A DNA stretch of 64,000 bases from Allacma fusca (Eukaryota; Arthropoda; Collembola; Symphypleona; Sminthuridae): the NCBI GenBank assembly GCA_947179485.1, contig OX359245.1:47417067-47481066 (forward strand), read 5' to 3'. This document shows, piece after piece, positions 12,240 to 25,102 of this stretch; the stretch's first letter is position 1, and each line of letters begins with the position of its first letter. The translations under genes and the position numbers were made by a program. Below the pieces are notes generated by a model that was not told where the DNA came from, did not search any database, and saw only the letters and a list, made by a program, of their open reading frames with translations.

Positions 12240-12620
12240 TTCCGCAAACGTATCAACTCCTGTACAAAATTCGACGCACGTAGACCAATTTGCCTATTCT
12301 GTGATAATGTATCACATGTAACAACAATCTAAATGCAGTCATATCCCCATAGAACAGTAACCTGGCGTGGAAATTTTAAAAATTATAATATGACATTTCT
12401 TGTTGTCTCTCAATCAATATCTTCTTTTGTATCAAAAGTTTATCTGCAGGGCAGAGATTTATGTCACTTTGATTTCAATCAAGATCCGAAATTGATTTTT
12501 CGAAATTTCAACACCATATGGCATAAAAAAAATTAAATGTGTTTGGAACATTTATCAAGGATTAATTTATCATGACTCTGGGATGGGGGGGGCAAATCTC
12601 AGATTATTTGTTCTTGCAAT
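12240..12620 (+). pseudogene. Decayed coding segment shared with 19855-20230
   Basis: Both copies encode, in the same frame, TVTWRGN followed by a stretch with FVSKVY and GRDLCHFDFNQDPK, then a [LF][IV]FRNFN segment. Substitutions between the copies (for example LQ against RP before GRDL) sit on a conserved reading frame, as expected for a once-coding sequence. This copy has an open stretch 12333-12536 but is frameshifted or stopped before and after. I do not recognise the protein family. It belongs to the same old repeat unit as the hub motif. Confidence 0.5.
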
Positions 12621-12894
12621 ATATTGACAACAGTTCCACAAAATTTTGAAATTTTAGTCGAAAAATCGATGAACTTGAATATCCCACCCAAATTTCGACT
12701 AGGATTTTGAGATTTTGGTTGAAATGATAATTTTAGATTTTAAAACCTAATAATAGGTAACTATTATTTATTAACGATTTAATCACACTTCAACATGAAA
12801 TTATGACATGTTCGGCAGCTCCTCCGATAATCTTCCTAACATCTGTGAATGTTATTCTCTATAAATTTTCTCGCATCAAATTAGATTTATCGTA

Positions 12895-12940
12895 TAGTAG
12901 TAGATAGATAGAGATATAGTAGAGTATAGTAGTAGTGTCA
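12895..12940. repeat. TAGTAG/TAGATAGA microsatellite
   Basis: An irregular TAGTAGATAGATAGAGATATAG-type tract of about 45 bp. Confidence 0.7.
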
Positions 12941-14017
12941 ATGCCCAGATAAACCAAGAAGTTATTCCGGACTGAAATCATGAATACTATTTATGTGACA
13001 TTAAATGGGAAGTAAATCAGAAAGTTCAAGTCAATTATGGACAATCAAATATATTTTGCTAGTTATTCGATTAATTTAAATTTAATCCTGATTTTAAATA
13101 GCAATAGAATTAAAACTTTTAAAAAAATTATGAGTATTAATGTCGCACAAGATATTTATGAAATCATTGGATCGTATAATAAATAGATTTATTATGTTTT
13201 TATTTGTATTCACACAAGATTATGCACTTGTCCCTTTGCTTAAATCAAAATCAGAGACTTTCTGAAAATTTTGTTTAGCGAAATCAGGGATTACTGTTAA
13301 AACAGGGAATGCTTCCAAGCATTCACAATGGCTGTATATTTTTCAAAATGGCGTCCCAAAGAGAAGCAACTACATACGTCCGTTCAGTTTCGTAAATTCC
13401 GTGTTTGGGGCCCAGATGAAGACTGTAAAATTATTTTACTCTTTATATTTTTTATAAAGGGATTTGCAGTCGTCATCCGGACTCCAAGCATGAAACTTGT
13501 GAAATAGTATTGACTTCCTATCCTCATTTCTGGACGTCATTGTGAAAATCCTGTCAACACATGCGCATACTTGATGGCGTCCCTGAAATAAGAATGTTCT
13601 TACTCTACTCATTAAACGGACTGTTTTGCAACTTTTGTTCAACAAAATCAGAGATTTGTTGAGAATTTTGTCCAACAATATTAGGAATTTTTTGAAAATT
13701 ATGCTCCACAAAATCGGATACGGGTTTCCGTTTCGATTTTTCTGCTTGTCTTAACCATGTTCCAATCCTGTTTGGACAAGTCACGCTATTTTCTTGTAAG
13801 TTTTGTTTCGTATTTTTGTATCCTGCCCCTGAAGTATGTGTTAAAAGTTAGTTAAACGTAAAAGTAAGTAAGTTAAGTCCGTTTTAAACTTTTATTCACT
13901 TATTATTTTCTTCAATCTGGTAAAAACGAGCGCTAAATTGGAAAAAATATTGATCTTCTAACTTTTATTTTTTCTAGAAAAGTTACCACACTCACTTGAC
14001 CACAGTATTGATGATTT
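12941..14017. other. Degenerate repeat DNA without a supported gene
   Basis: Only fragments shared with other copies are seen (13780-13835 resembles 6480-6545; 13920-13990 resembles 6590-6650). The minus-strand frame of about 91 codons at 13436-13711 shows no domain or splice evidence. Confidence 0.4.
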
Positions 14018-14094
14018 TTGATCCTGCGCAGTAAAATGAGCAGTTTTGAAAAGTCTAAACTGAATTGGAAAAAGACAGAACAGGTCAATAATTT

Positions 14095-14185
14095 TCATTT
14101 TGGTACGTGGACGAAAGGGACAGTAAAACTTGTTCGGATCCAGCAACTATTGTTTTTTGAGCAACATTTGCCCAAGTGGATTGTA
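14095..14185 (+). pseudogene. Decayed coding segment shared with 20293-20375
   Basis: Starting at ACGTGGACGAAAGGGACAG, about 85 bases are nearly identical in the two places. The upstream sequences differ, so only this module is shared. One frame reads TKGTVKLVRIQQLLFFEQHLPKW through both copies, though no full gene is present. Family unknown. Confidence 0.4.
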
Positions 14186-14189
14186 CAAT

Positions 14190-14274
14190 TTCAACTATCA
14201 ATTTAGTCATTATAATTGGGAACTTCCACAATTTCAATTTCAAATGGCTGCGTTGAAGAAAATTGATAGTTGAA
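14190..14274. repeat. 15-bp inverted repeat with 55-nt loop
   Basis: TTCAACTATCAATTT (14190-14204) and AAATTGATAGTTGAA (14260-14274) are exact complements. Confidence 0.6.
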
Positions 14275-14795
14275 GTTGATAATTGACAACTAGTAAATGT
14301 TAAGGCAAGAACGCGCGCCAAGGTAGGAATGTGTAATCAAAGCGATATATGTAGCAACTATTTAGTCCCAGGGGTCAAACAAAGCATCTGTAACAATTTT
14401 GACTTTGTATCGTGAGTGACCGCTGGATTCTCAAGAATTGACAAATAATACAAACACTACTGGACATTATTTCCACGTCCAATTATATTTATTTTATAAA
14501 TGATGTCAGCGTAATTTTGTTGCAAGGAAAAATATCAAAGTTGGTACTACAATAACTAAAATTTATAATAATTCTCGTTGTATAAGGAATGGGACAAAAC
14601 CGAGTTTAGCTGAACTCTGCACTAAAATGCTCAAATTTTTCAAGGTACTTTTCACGAGTGTTTTCTAAATTTCTTGCGTTCAGAAAGAATTGCAAGTCAG
14701 CGCCAATTGAACGTCTGCTGTTATTGAGACTCCGACGGAACAGACATATACAAATTCGAATTAAAGGCACTGCTTGAATAGGTAAAACAGTTATT

Positions 14796-15092
14796 TGGCG
14801 TGAAAGCGGAGCCTTAAATGTACCATGTCATTCTCATTTTCTAAATCAGCATCGTCTGTAGGAAAGGTGCGTGAACGGGGGTGTTACTAACTGTTTGCAG
14901 AATATGCGTAATTTATTGCAATTTTAATTAATTAGAAAGTTCAATTTTATTGATTTTGATTCACTTTATTTTTAAATTAATTAATTTGAAGTCACGATAA
15001 TTATCTCTTGCTGGTATTTACGTAACATCAGTTATTAATTTTAATTGTCTTAATTCTAACTACATTCTAAGAGTAAATCGTCTCTCCAAGTT
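14796..15092 (+). repeat. Hub block copy, uninterrupted reference
   Basis: TGGCGTGAAAGCGGAGCC, TTAA (14814-14817), TGTACCATGTCATT, TTTCTAAATCAGCATCG, then the AT-rich section. This uninterrupted TTAA site shows what the locus at 45894-45915/47972 looked like before its piggyBac-like insertion. Confidence 0.75.
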
Positions 15093-16920
15093 AATCTTAA
15101 TACATTTGGTTCCAACCCCGACATGCTTTCATGTAATAATGTTTTTACACGGGAAATATTTTCAAATATAATTTTGTCTTACCATTTACTCCAGAAATGG
15201 TATAGCATTACAAACCTTGAGTGCATGGTCACCAACCTTATACTCCAGTTTAATGGTTTTCATGAACAATGTAGTTCTAAAATACACATGTGTCAACCCA
15301 TGTAAAAGGCGCTCAGTGGAAGCACAAATTATTTTTAGTTAATATTCCACTTTTCATCAAATTATTAAAGTGAAGTAATTAGTACGTAGAAAACTTATTT
15401 TTGTTCCATGGAAAAATGGTAGTCACCTAGTTGGTGACAATTATAATTTACAACAATTTACCAATCGAATTGTTTTCAATTACATTTACTCAAAATACAG
15501 GTGGAAGTCACTCCGAATTTAAAGCTACTTCAAAAATTTTGAATGGCCCCTTTTATACGCTTAGGGGTAAAACCGGGTTTTCGAACGCTGTACTAAAATG
15601 TACACATTTTTTGAGTATATTTTTCCAAGTGTTTTGTAAATTTCTCTTGCTCATACAGAACTGTAAGTCAAAATCAAGTGAAAGTCTGAAATTGTTGAGA
15701 TTCCAATGGAATACAGAAACATTGAACTTTTAACAATAAAATGACCACAGGCCGAGGAACCAGGAAAAGTTATCTGGCGTCAAAGCGAAGGGTTATTTAT
15801 AACAAGTCATTTACTACTTCTAAATCAGCGTCGTCTCTCGGGTAGGAAGGCTCTGTGACCCGGCGTGTTTCTAAATGTATGCATAATATGCGCAAGTTAT
15901 TGTAGTTATTCTAATTAACTTCAAAATTTAATATATGAAGCTTTTAATCTTTTTAAATTTTGAGTGAATAAATTTAAAATCCAATTTTATATTATTATTA
16001 TAACCATCAGTGTTTTTAATTACCGTAATTTACGTTACGTTCTAAGAAATTCGTTTTTAACACGGTTTCCTTTTTTCTGGTTTAGTTGGAAACAATAAAA
16101 TAAAATTGTGATTTAAATTGTTACATTGACGTTTTATTAAATTTTTTAGCATTGATATTGTAAATATTTATGCATGAATTTGGTCGAAATCTAGTCATTA
16201 ATTTCTAATATGAAACCCTGTAAGTTTGTATACATCTGACATAACGGAATCAACGTTTCATGAAAACAATCGATTTCGGGTAGGTCGTAGTTGTTACAAA
16301 GTTGTTATCATCAATTGTTTTTCGTTTTGTACGGGAATAAAAAATCAGAAGAATATATTTTGAAAATTGAACGTTCTCCAAAACAGGGTCACTTGAAATG
16401 ATATTTTGTTCCCCTAGTCCTTATTGAGGGTACCATCCCAAGTAACGCTACATAAGTTAATAAATGTACTCAAATGTGTGTTTCTAGAAAATTGATGGTA
16501 ACAACACAGGTTTTAAACATTTGCTCACATATTTTCTTAATTTTGGTAAAAACGAGCGCTGAATTTGAAAAAACAATCTAGAAAATCATTACGTGTCTTA
16601 CTTGACAACTGTAATGATAATGTTTGATCCTGCGCAATAAAATGAGCAGTTTTGAAAAAATCTAACCGAAAGAATTGAAAAAAGGCAGAAAAACTGAATC
16701 ATTTTAATAAACCTAGTATTTTAATGAATCTGCTCCAGCAACCACTGTCATTTAAACCACATTTGCTCTTTCAATTTAATTTGCTGTAAATATAGTTGGA
16801 AGTAACCCCAAAATTAATGTTACCTCCAAATTTTGTTACTGAGCTGTTTTATAAGGTTAGGTGTAAAGCAGAGTTTAGTTGAACTCTGTAATAAAATGTA
16901 CACGTTTTTTGAGTGTTTTT
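15093..16920 (+). repeat. Long direct duplication, copy 1 (paired with 32039-34830)
   Basis: Collinear similarity starts at TTAATCTTAATA and runs through ACATGCTTTCATGTAATAATG, the hub TGGCGTCAAAGCGAAGG (15775), GAAACCCTGTAAGTTTG and TTAATAAACCTAGTATT. It ends near GTGTAAAGCAGAGTTTAGTTG. At 16796-16803 it holds the empty GTTGGAAG site that is occupied by a hAT-like element in the other copy. Confidence 0.85.
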
Positions 16921-18150
16921 GCTTCGAATGGCGAAATGATTTCATGCAGTTATAATTTTTCACCTTCAAATAGATTTTGATAGGAAATTTTATGGTACAA
17001 TTTTTCCTTGTGATTTATTTCTAGCACGTCAGAATGTTATAGCAAAACTCGAGAAAAAGGCCTCGTTAGTTTCTGAGTTTAATTTCTTTCTTTAGCAATC
17101 ACATTTATTAGATAAACTTCAAAATTCAACGGAAAGAGGACTGAGTCGCGCCTAAGCTCAAATTATTTTGATTTTTTATTAAAGTTAAGAAAGCAAACCC
17201 TAAAATACTTAAATCCCCCAGTTTGTAGAAAAACCCTTGGCAGATTATCTAAAATTATGTTCATTGTCGGGTTACCCAAAGGTTGTCGGGTGTTTTAAAG
17301 CAGATAATAATTGTGGAGTTGGGGAAAAATAATTACCAAATTATGAGGAAAAATTCAGGTACGCATCTATAAGACCTGTAATTTATTTACACATTCAAGG
17401 ATGCTCATTTTATGTATGCTGTCAAAGTATTTTTGTACCAACGAAAAATATCCCAACAGGTGGCACAATTATAATTCATGATAGTTTACCAATGGAATTG
17501 TTTTCAATTTCATTTGCATAAACTCTAGTTAGACGTCACTTCAAATTTAGTTACTTTCAAGTATTTTTAATGACCCGTTTTACATGGCTAGATTCAAATA
17601 AGGGTTTATTTCAACTCTGCACTAAAATTTGCCCGTTATTTAGGTAATTTTTCCGAGTGTTTTGTAAATTTCTTACGTTCAAAAAGAATTGCAAGTCGAC
17701 GTCAAGTGAACGTGTGACAATGCTAACACGCCATTGGAATAAACCTAAACTGTCTTTTCAACTTGATCTTTATGACCATTCGAGGAGCAAGAAATACTAA
17801 GTTGGCGTGAAGGCGCAGCAAGTCTTTCTCATTTTCTAAATTAGCATCGTCCCTCTATTGTAGAAAAAGTGTGTGACCCGGCGTTCTTCCAACTGTATGC
17901 GTCTGCGCCATATGCCTGATTTAGTGTAATTTTAATTAACTTCAAAGTTTATTATATTAATTTTGATCACCTTTATTTTAGAGTTATTAAATCAATTTGA
18001 AATCCAAATAAATATCTCTTGCAAGTATTTAAGTCATATCAGTTAGTAACTCCAATTTCTATGTAAACTGAAACTACTGCTACAGGAAATTATAAAGAAC
18101 CTACATTGTGGAGTAGATTTAAAAAAAAGCAAGGAGACAATTGTAGTTGA
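16921..18150 (+). repeat. Dispersed repeat copy with hub motif at 17803
   Basis: It aligns with 10700-12210 apart from the hAT-like insertion there. Hub TGGCGTGAAGGCG at 17803. Ends near ACAATTGTAG, where an LTR-like block begins. No gene. Confidence 0.7.
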
Positions 18151-18159
18151 CATTTTTCT

Positions 18160-19330
18160 GTTACGTACTTTTTAAATAAGAATAGGAGCTCTATGGTTAA
18201 AAAGGGGCGTGGACTAAAATTAATCAATACGATGAACAGAAAAATCAGAGACTTAGCCACAGAAGATTCTGGAAGATCTTATTCCTTGAGTAAAGTAAAT
18301 ATTTGTGGAGGATATTCTTAGTTAGGGAATAGGAATGGAATGTTCTAGAAGGTCCGGAGGAGAGGGCAAAATCGGTGACACGTGTTATTGTTTTGTCCTC
18401 CGAGGTTAGGATCTTAAGGCAACTTACCGAGATTAAGTGGAGGAAATAAGGAAGTCGTAAAGTTACGATGGAGTAAACAAAAACTAACCCATTCGCAATA
18501 AAAGTGGCGACAGTAAAAATCAATACCTGTACACCTATGTATTATCATGTGGTGGAGATTTTGGAAAAAGAACTAACTGTCCAAAATAGGTATGTATGTT
18601 ACTTTCGGCTCCAGAATGTCGGTGCGCCTCTCGTAAAAAGTCTGATTGAGATTTTGTCCTCGGAGATTAAATCTAGTAATAAAAGTACCGGCTGCGGATG
18701 AGAATCTCAAGCCGCTAATACATAAGGGAAGTTAAAAGTATAAATAGGAAAGTAGAAAGAGTTGAAGATTCACTGAGTATTTGGTCTTGAAGCGGGCTTC
18801 AGCTCTGCTGGACCTCTCCTAAACATCTTAGATACTTTAGTCCCTGTAGTGTGAGAAAGTTGTCTCACCTACTTGTATCTTTCTTATCTTTCTTATCTTT
18901 CTTAGAGAATTCTGTATTTGTACTTGGAAGATTTAAGTTAGTATTTGAGAATTTAAGAACGTAGTCTAGTAAAGAGACCTAAGGAATTAGCCAGCCTTGG
19001 TAGCATGGAGCTTGTCCATCTACGGGTAGTAATTTATAGTTTGGGAATAATAGGACACTGAGATAGAAGTAAAATATCACTTGTAGATTTTGTATAGATC
19101 ATAGACTTAAGGAATTAATAAAGAATTGTCTAGTTATAGTCTAGTAATAAGTTGTGCCTATTGAAGACAAGGTAATTAAACTTTCAACTATTTTGTAATT
19201 ATAATTATTAATAATTAATAGAGTTTGATTTAGAAAATCCATTGGTAAAATATGTTGAGTTGAATTCATATACTAATTGTGTAATTAATAAATTTCATCC
19301 TGGACGCGGGAAGATTTCCCAAATTGAATT
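18160..19330 (+). mobile_element. LTR-like block, possible solo or decayed LTR
   Basis: This block interrupts the dispersed repeat, which resumes near 19400. It has a promoter-like TATAAATAG at about 18739, a run of three TTATCTTTC units near 18890, and an AATAAA-type signal near 19115. It ends at ...AATTTCA followed three bases later by TGGACGCGGG, where a tRNA primer site would sit. The exact left end and a target duplication were not found, so identity as an LTR is inference. Confidence 0.35.
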
Positions 19331-19339
19331 AATGGTTTG

Positions 19340-20258
19340 ATAATAAGGAATTATTTAGCTATGTGTGGTGAAATAAATTCCCCTGCATTTTTAGCTGAGA
19401 TTCACCCCTATCATTTCTTTCAAATTAACCAATATTTTATTAATTTTCCTCTTTTACTCCTCACCTGTAAAAACGTTGGTAAAAATTGTGTCCGGGATTT
19501 ATTTTTGAATTATATTTCCGACAAAGCATAGATTAAACTTTAATTAGAAAATTGCAGACTCAAATACTCTCTAGCAAGTTGTTTGTAGAAATTCAAACGA
19601 TTTAAACGGGTTCAAAAGCTTCCGTTCCAAAACAAATAAATTTCGAAGATCTCACAGAAAATTTGCTATCGAAGGGGAAATTAAATTTTTTGTAAGACAA
19701 CCCTTTCCGGGTCTAATGAGGGATTTAATGATAGGAAATCGGGACGGGCAATTACAAATTCTCCAAAATGGTTTGGAATTTACAAAACGACGTTGTTGTG
19801 AAAAAGATGTTGACAACTATTTTTCCGTTAGTGTTACAATTTCATCAAAATGCCTTCCGCAAACGTATCAATTCCTGTTGAAAATCCTTTCCCCGTAGAC
19901 CAGTTTGCCTATTCTGGGACGATGTTCCACAAGATTCCTTGTTAAATGTAACAGTCACATACAGATAGAACAGTCACCTGGCGTGGAAATTGTAGAAATT
20001 AAAATAGGACATATCTTTTTATCTCTCAACCAATATCTTCTTTTGTATCAAAAGTTTACCGGCCGGGCAGAGATTTATGTCACTTTGATTTCAATCAAGA
20101 TCCGAAATTTGTTTTTCGAAATTTCAATATCAGATGCCATCAATTTTTTAAAATCTGTTTGGAAATTTTATCACGGATTAATTTATATTGAGTCTGGGGG
20201 GCAAGTCTCAGATTATTTGCACTTGGCGAGACAAAATATTGAAATTTTAGTCGAAAAA
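19340..20258 (+). pseudogene. Decayed multi-module coding relic of the dispersed repeat
   Basis: Three modules recur elsewhere in order. At 19476-19530 is NCVRDLFLNYISDK, matched by NCVRDLLRSYISDK at 36317-36358 and by a decayed form at 54186-54240. At 19855-19920 is the segment encoding PSANVSIPVE, matched at 12235-12290. At 19974-20135 is TVTWRGN ... GRDLCHFDFNQDPK, matched at 12348-12510. Stops and frameshifts lie between them. Recurrence at protein level across diverged DNA implies an old gene, but I cannot name the family. An alternative frame of 147 codons at 19905-20348 crosses these modules out of frame and is not the gene. Confidence 0.5.
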
Positions 20259-20293
20259 TTGATGAACTTGAATATCCCATTCAAGTTCATCAA
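20259..20293. repeat. Perfect 15-bp inverted repeat (hairpin)
   Basis: TTGATGAACTTGAAT and ATTCAAGTTCATCAA are exact complements around ATCCC. In the paralogue near 12668 the left arm is kept but the right arm is not, so the hairpin was created at this locus at the junction with the 20293-20375 module. Confidence 0.65.
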
Positions 20294-20455
20294 CGTGGAC
20301 GAAAGGGACAGTAAAACTTGTTCGGATCCAGCAACTATTGTTTTTTGAGCAACATTTGCCCAAGTGGTTTGTACAATTTACAAAATTTAATGTCTTGTTT
20401 ATTCACTGGGAATGATATGAAAATATGGGGAATAAATACCATTAGTGGTCGGATC

Positions 20456-21415
20456 TAGAGCTTCCAACGTGTTCAACATTTTTGTTCCGTACGAAACTCC
20501 GTTCCGAAACCTACAAATAATATTGTTCCCGGTTCCGTTCCGGCTGTCGGGACATTGGAACATTTGAACTGACACCGTTCGGAACAAAGGAGTAAAGTAT
20601 TTTTTCCGTTACAGGTTGTGTTCCGTTCCGTATTATGCTAGTTTTTCCGTTCCGAAATATCCCGGAATTTTTCACAACATATACATGAAACGCGTGTACA
20701 AATTACTGAAAACTTAATATACATGATATACTTTTAATAGATTGGATGCTAGGGAATGCTATTATTTAATTATATAAAATAATATTTAATAATAATTAGG
20801 CCATATAAAAAGAACTACTGTGCAGTATTATATAATTATTATTAATTATTTTTTAGCAATAAATATTTCTAGCGTGTACATTTCAATGTTCTAACAGTGT
20901 TAATTTCCTGCAAGCTTGCTTCATTGCTGCTAATAATTTCGATTTCAGAATTTTCATTTCAAGAAAAATCGCCCATGCCCATGTTTATTAAACAAAATTA
21001 GTTATTCTGTTGATTTTCATGGAAAACGATACTCGCATTACATATAAGCATTTGCGTAAATTAAATCTAACTGTGTTCATCCAATTTCGTTATTTTGGCA
21101 AAAAACTGCTTACAAGCCAGAGCGATAAGAAATGTGTTTCCATTCTAGTTGAACGATGGCGCGACACTTCAGAAATTGTACCGGGATCGGTTCGGAACGG
21201 AACAGAACAATTCCGCTTTCCGGTGAAATAAATTATATGGGACATTTTTCGTACCGATGCTCTGAACCGTCCCGGTCCCGATATTATCGGTACAAGTGCT
21301 CATGTTCCGGTTTTGTCCCGATTCAATGACGGAATCAAAAAGAATGTTCCGAAATTGTTCCGTTCCGTTTCCGAACACGGAACTTCGGGATTTCGGAAAC
21401 CCGAAGGAAGCTCTA
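20456..21415. mobile_element. hAT-like element, GGAAC/GTTCC family, perfect 8-bp target duplication
   Basis: Termini TAGAGCTTCC and GGAAGCTCTA are exact inverses. GTCGGATC is repeated at 20448-20455 and 21416-21423. GTTCCG, CGGAAC and GGAACGGAAC words fill both ends while the centre is AT-rich. Short ORFs in the word-rich ends are compositional. Non-autonomous. Confidence 0.9.
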
Positions 21416-21423
21416 GTCGGATC

Positions 21424-21740
21424 GATTCAATTTGATTCAATTTGAGGCGTAAAACCGATTTTCGATTCAATTTTTCCCAAAGTAATTCAATTCGATTCAG
21501 TCCACTCATTGTCAGTGAATTGAATTAAACCATACATTACTATACATATTATACATGGTATAGTAAAGGCTACGATAAAATATTAAACGTTGTGGTGTAA
21601 GTAGTATTTGGACTTCGAATATTGCAAAGAAAAATTACCCGTGCGCAGTCGAATCGGTTTTGATGAATTGTTTGAATTGCAATTCACACGATATGATTCA
21701 TTTCAGTTCAATACCACAAGGCGCAAAAACAACTTCACTT
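21424..21740. repeat. GATTCAATT word-rich segment, probable host element of the hAT insertion
   Basis: GATTCAATTTGATTCAATTT and related words occur on the right flank of the hAT-like element. Joining the flanks gives TAGTGGTCGGATCGATTC, itself shaped like a hAT end, so an older element may have been hit. Its other end was not located. Confidence 0.35.
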
Positions 21741-23515
21741 TTTAACCTATTTTAGCTATTAATTTATTTCTATCTTTTAGACTTGTAAAACTATTGCATA
21801 GCCTAGTAGAAATATTTCAGACAATAAAGGTTTTTTGCCAGTGAAGTGCGTGCACGTAATTGTTGACTATTTTTTGGAGATTTTGTTAACGTGGAAAATT
21901 CAAACTTCAACCATCCAGAGCGCTATCAACCATGATAGCTGCATCATTTTAATTAATGTCGGACACGTGTTAATGGACCCCAAAGTTAATTTTATACTGT
22001 ACTTACTCCCTTACCCAAAGTTAAAATTTAATCATGGCGGTTAAAAGTTAATGAGTAATCATATATTCAAAGGCGTACCCAAAAAGTGTTAACTTATTCG
22101 AATTAACCATTCAAATTCCAAGATACAAGATTTGGTAACTTGTTTAGCAATTCGGTATTTCCTTTCTTTTTTTTCTTTTTTGTACTCTAAAATGGCATTA
22201 TGTTTCGTTGACTTGGACAGGACTAAGTTGTATGAACACTTGATTACTATAATTTAAGCCTGCACAAGTAAACAAAAAATAAATTAAAAAAAAATACAGC
22301 GATTCATTGTTTTCTTGCATTTGTGGAAAACATTCTTTCAAATAAAAATCAAAGCATTTTTTGCACGAATGAAATAAAAAAATGAACCGGTATGCTCAAC
22401 ATGTCATGTACATATGTGACAGGTAATACAGTTTAAGGATTCAACTAATATTTAATGGGTGATCCCTTAAAGATCACATCAGAAAAATGTTATAGTATCA
22501 TCCTAGTTAGAAAAAGCGTCTCACAATAAAATTTCGCGCATTTCTGATTAGTCGAGCACCCTCATATATATACTTTCCAATGTTAAATGAACGGTCACCG
22601 TACAACTTAATTTTGCCGTTTGTCTCCAATTTGTTTATATTTTTCCGAAGGGCTCTACGACTTTAAGTGTTACAGTAACACAAAAAATTATGAAGATTCG
22701 CAATGATGTCCCATTAAATTTAAGCTTTTGATGGTAGAATTACAATAAGCTGTTCTGGATGTATTCAGGAAAGTTACTTTTTGAGGTATGGGTGAAAGCA
22801 TTGAGGTTGCTTTTTAGGGATTCTAGACAGACCTGAGCGCGTAATCTTTAAAAGCAACTTCTCTAAAACTACTGTTGTTTTTAAATATTTAAAAAATAAC
22901 GCTTTAAAATTCAATCATAGTGTATGTTAGGACTAAATTTGCCTAAAAATTAAAAGCGAATCAATTTAAACTCACTTCCCCGAACTGAAAACCCCAATTT
23001 GTGTTATAATTACAAACATATTGTGGCAATTCCGATTTGGGAAATGGTACGAAATCCTAAAATCAGTAAAAAAAAGCTGGTAATTATTACACTTTAGTGT
23101 CTTTTCATTTTCAACTCAAATTTTGTCTAGTAAATTTGTTTTTGGAATTTCAAATGATTTAACCTGGTTTAAAATCTTCAGTTTCAAAAAAAGTTTTTAA
23201 AATATTTGCTGTGAAGTGAACACAGTTGTAATAACGGCGGAAATCGACAAAGCAGCCCTAAATGCATTCTATCAGTAGAGCAAACGAGCATACGATAACT
23301 CTGGAATTCAGATTTTGGCATTTGCACGAAAACGAAATCCTAAAATCAGTAAAAAAAATTTGACAATTATTACAATTTAATATTTTTTTCATTTTTATTT
23401 ACGCAGTACAACATTTTGTTCATGTTCGTTTCACAGACACATTTTTACTGTGACATTAGTATGAAAACTTGTCAACAACGTATAGCAACATGTTGGCAGC
23501 TAAAATTATTTTAGA
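21741..23515. other. AT-rich DNA without a supported gene
   Basis: Nothing above chance was seen apart from a local duplication: 23040-23100 resembles 23325-23390 (GAAATCCTAAAATCAGTAAAAAAA). ORFs are short and without domains. Confidence 0.4.
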
Positions 23516-24420
23516 TGGCGTGAAAGCTATAAATCCATAAAAAGGAATTCAAGGGATACTTGTGTTAAGAGAAACTCTTTTTATAGCTATTGAAAAACTT
23601 TCCCTTGTATTTATATGTTTTAAAACGAATTTGTTCACTTAGGTAGACGGGACTCTGGACTCAAATGAATCCCCATTAAATTTATTGCAAACTTAGCACC
23701 CCGGAAAAATATATGAAGGCCGAAATGTCTATGAGAAACTGAAGATCAGAAATTCCGTCATTCTGCATATTCCTCGCTTCTGCTCGTGCAGCTGAATTTC
23801 TTTTACAGGTTTTGGTCAGGTCCATATTTCTTACCATAAAGTCCTTTATAATAGTAGCTTACAGAATCCATGAAATGTTTTATAAATTAGGCTCGAAACT
23901 TTCTGAAATATAAAATTCTACAAGACTCACAAACATTTGAAATTGATATTTAAAAAAACATCAACTTTGCTTGACAATTCTCGACTCTGTGAATCCATTT
24001 TTGACCTTGATCAATGGGGTAAATTCTAGAAAATATAAGCCGACATTTATTACAACCATAGTGAGAATCAAATATTTTATTAGACACGTTTGCAGACCGG
24101 AGGTGCACGCAATAATTATTGCGTGTATGTTCCATTTCATTTTTCCATATGTGCACTGCCCCTTCGTTCAAGTTAAATAATTTCCGATATGAAGCGCACG
24201 TTCAGATTTTAGAAAGCCTAAGAAAACAGGTTTTCCACACTTAAAAATGCTTCCCAGACCTCCATGAAATTCAACAGTCGCAGGAGTTTTTTTTAAAAAT
24301 ATTATGTTCTAACGCTCTTTAAAGAAAATTCTGACGGTTTTCCAGGGAGCTAAGTAGACGATCTTTAGCCTGAGAAATGAGGACACAAAACCTTAATCAA
24401 ATCAAACAAGCTTGAGACAA
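23516..24420 (+). repeat. Dispersed repeat copy, hub at 23516 and TGTGAATCCA/ATTTTTGACC block
   Basis: Hub TGGCGTGAAAGC, then the same marker order as 9780-10740 and 53321-53930 (TGAATCCCCATTAAATT, AATTCCGTCATTCTGCAT, CAACTTTGCTTGACA). Confidence 0.7.
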
Positions 24421-25102
24421 ATAATTAGTCCCACGGGTCAAACAGTCAAACTAAACATCTGTGAAAATTCTGACTTTGTCTAGTTAGCGACCGCTGGGAC
24501 CTCAACAACTGACAAATAAAACAAACACTACTGGAAAAGAATTTCCGAGCAAATTTTGGAATCAAATGTTTTGTGAATTACTCCCTGATATGGTCAAATA
24601 TAGAGGAACTAAAATAGTGTAGAGAACTAAATGAGCGTAGAGATAAGAACTGACATTATTTCCACGTCCAAGGATATTTATTTTATACCTGAAGTCAACG
24701 TAATTTTGTTACAAGAAAGAATATCAAAGTTGGTATTACTGTAACTAAAATATATAATAATTTTCGTTGTATAAGGCTTGGGACAAAACCGAGTTTAGCT
24801 GAACTCTATACAAAAATGTTCAAATTTTTTAAGACACTTTTACCGAGTGTTTTCTAAATTTGTCTTGGTTTCGGAAAAAATTGCAAGTCAACACCAAATG
24901 AACGACTGCTGTTATTGAGACTCGAACGGAACGGACATATGCAAGTCTGGATACCAGGCATTGCTTGAAGAGTTAGAAATAGTCATGTGGCGTGAAAGCG
25001 GAGCCTTAAATGATAATGATTTTTTATTTTTGTCAATAACAGCATACGCACAACCAGCACCTTTACAAATGATGTGATCATTAGGTAGCTAGCATGAAGA
25101 TA
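24421..25102 (+). repeat. Dispersed repeat copy with hub at 24988
   Basis: It aligns with 14360-14820 (GACAAATAA.ACAAACACTACTGGA, CCACGTCCAA, ATATCAAAGTTGGTA, GGACAAAACCGAGTTTAGCTG). The hub TGGCGTGAAAGCGGAGCC is followed by an intact TTAA (25006-25009). Confidence 0.75.

Noticed and set aside
19905..20348. 147-codon ORF on the plus strand
   Set aside because: It reads out of frame across segments whose conserved frame is a different one shared with 12.3 kb.
21169..21509. Two minus-strand ORFs of 69 codons
   Set aside because: They lie in the GGAAC/GATTC word-rich ends and are compositional.
22000..23500. Conserved host gene
   Set aside because: No open frame above chance length and no coherent splice-site series.
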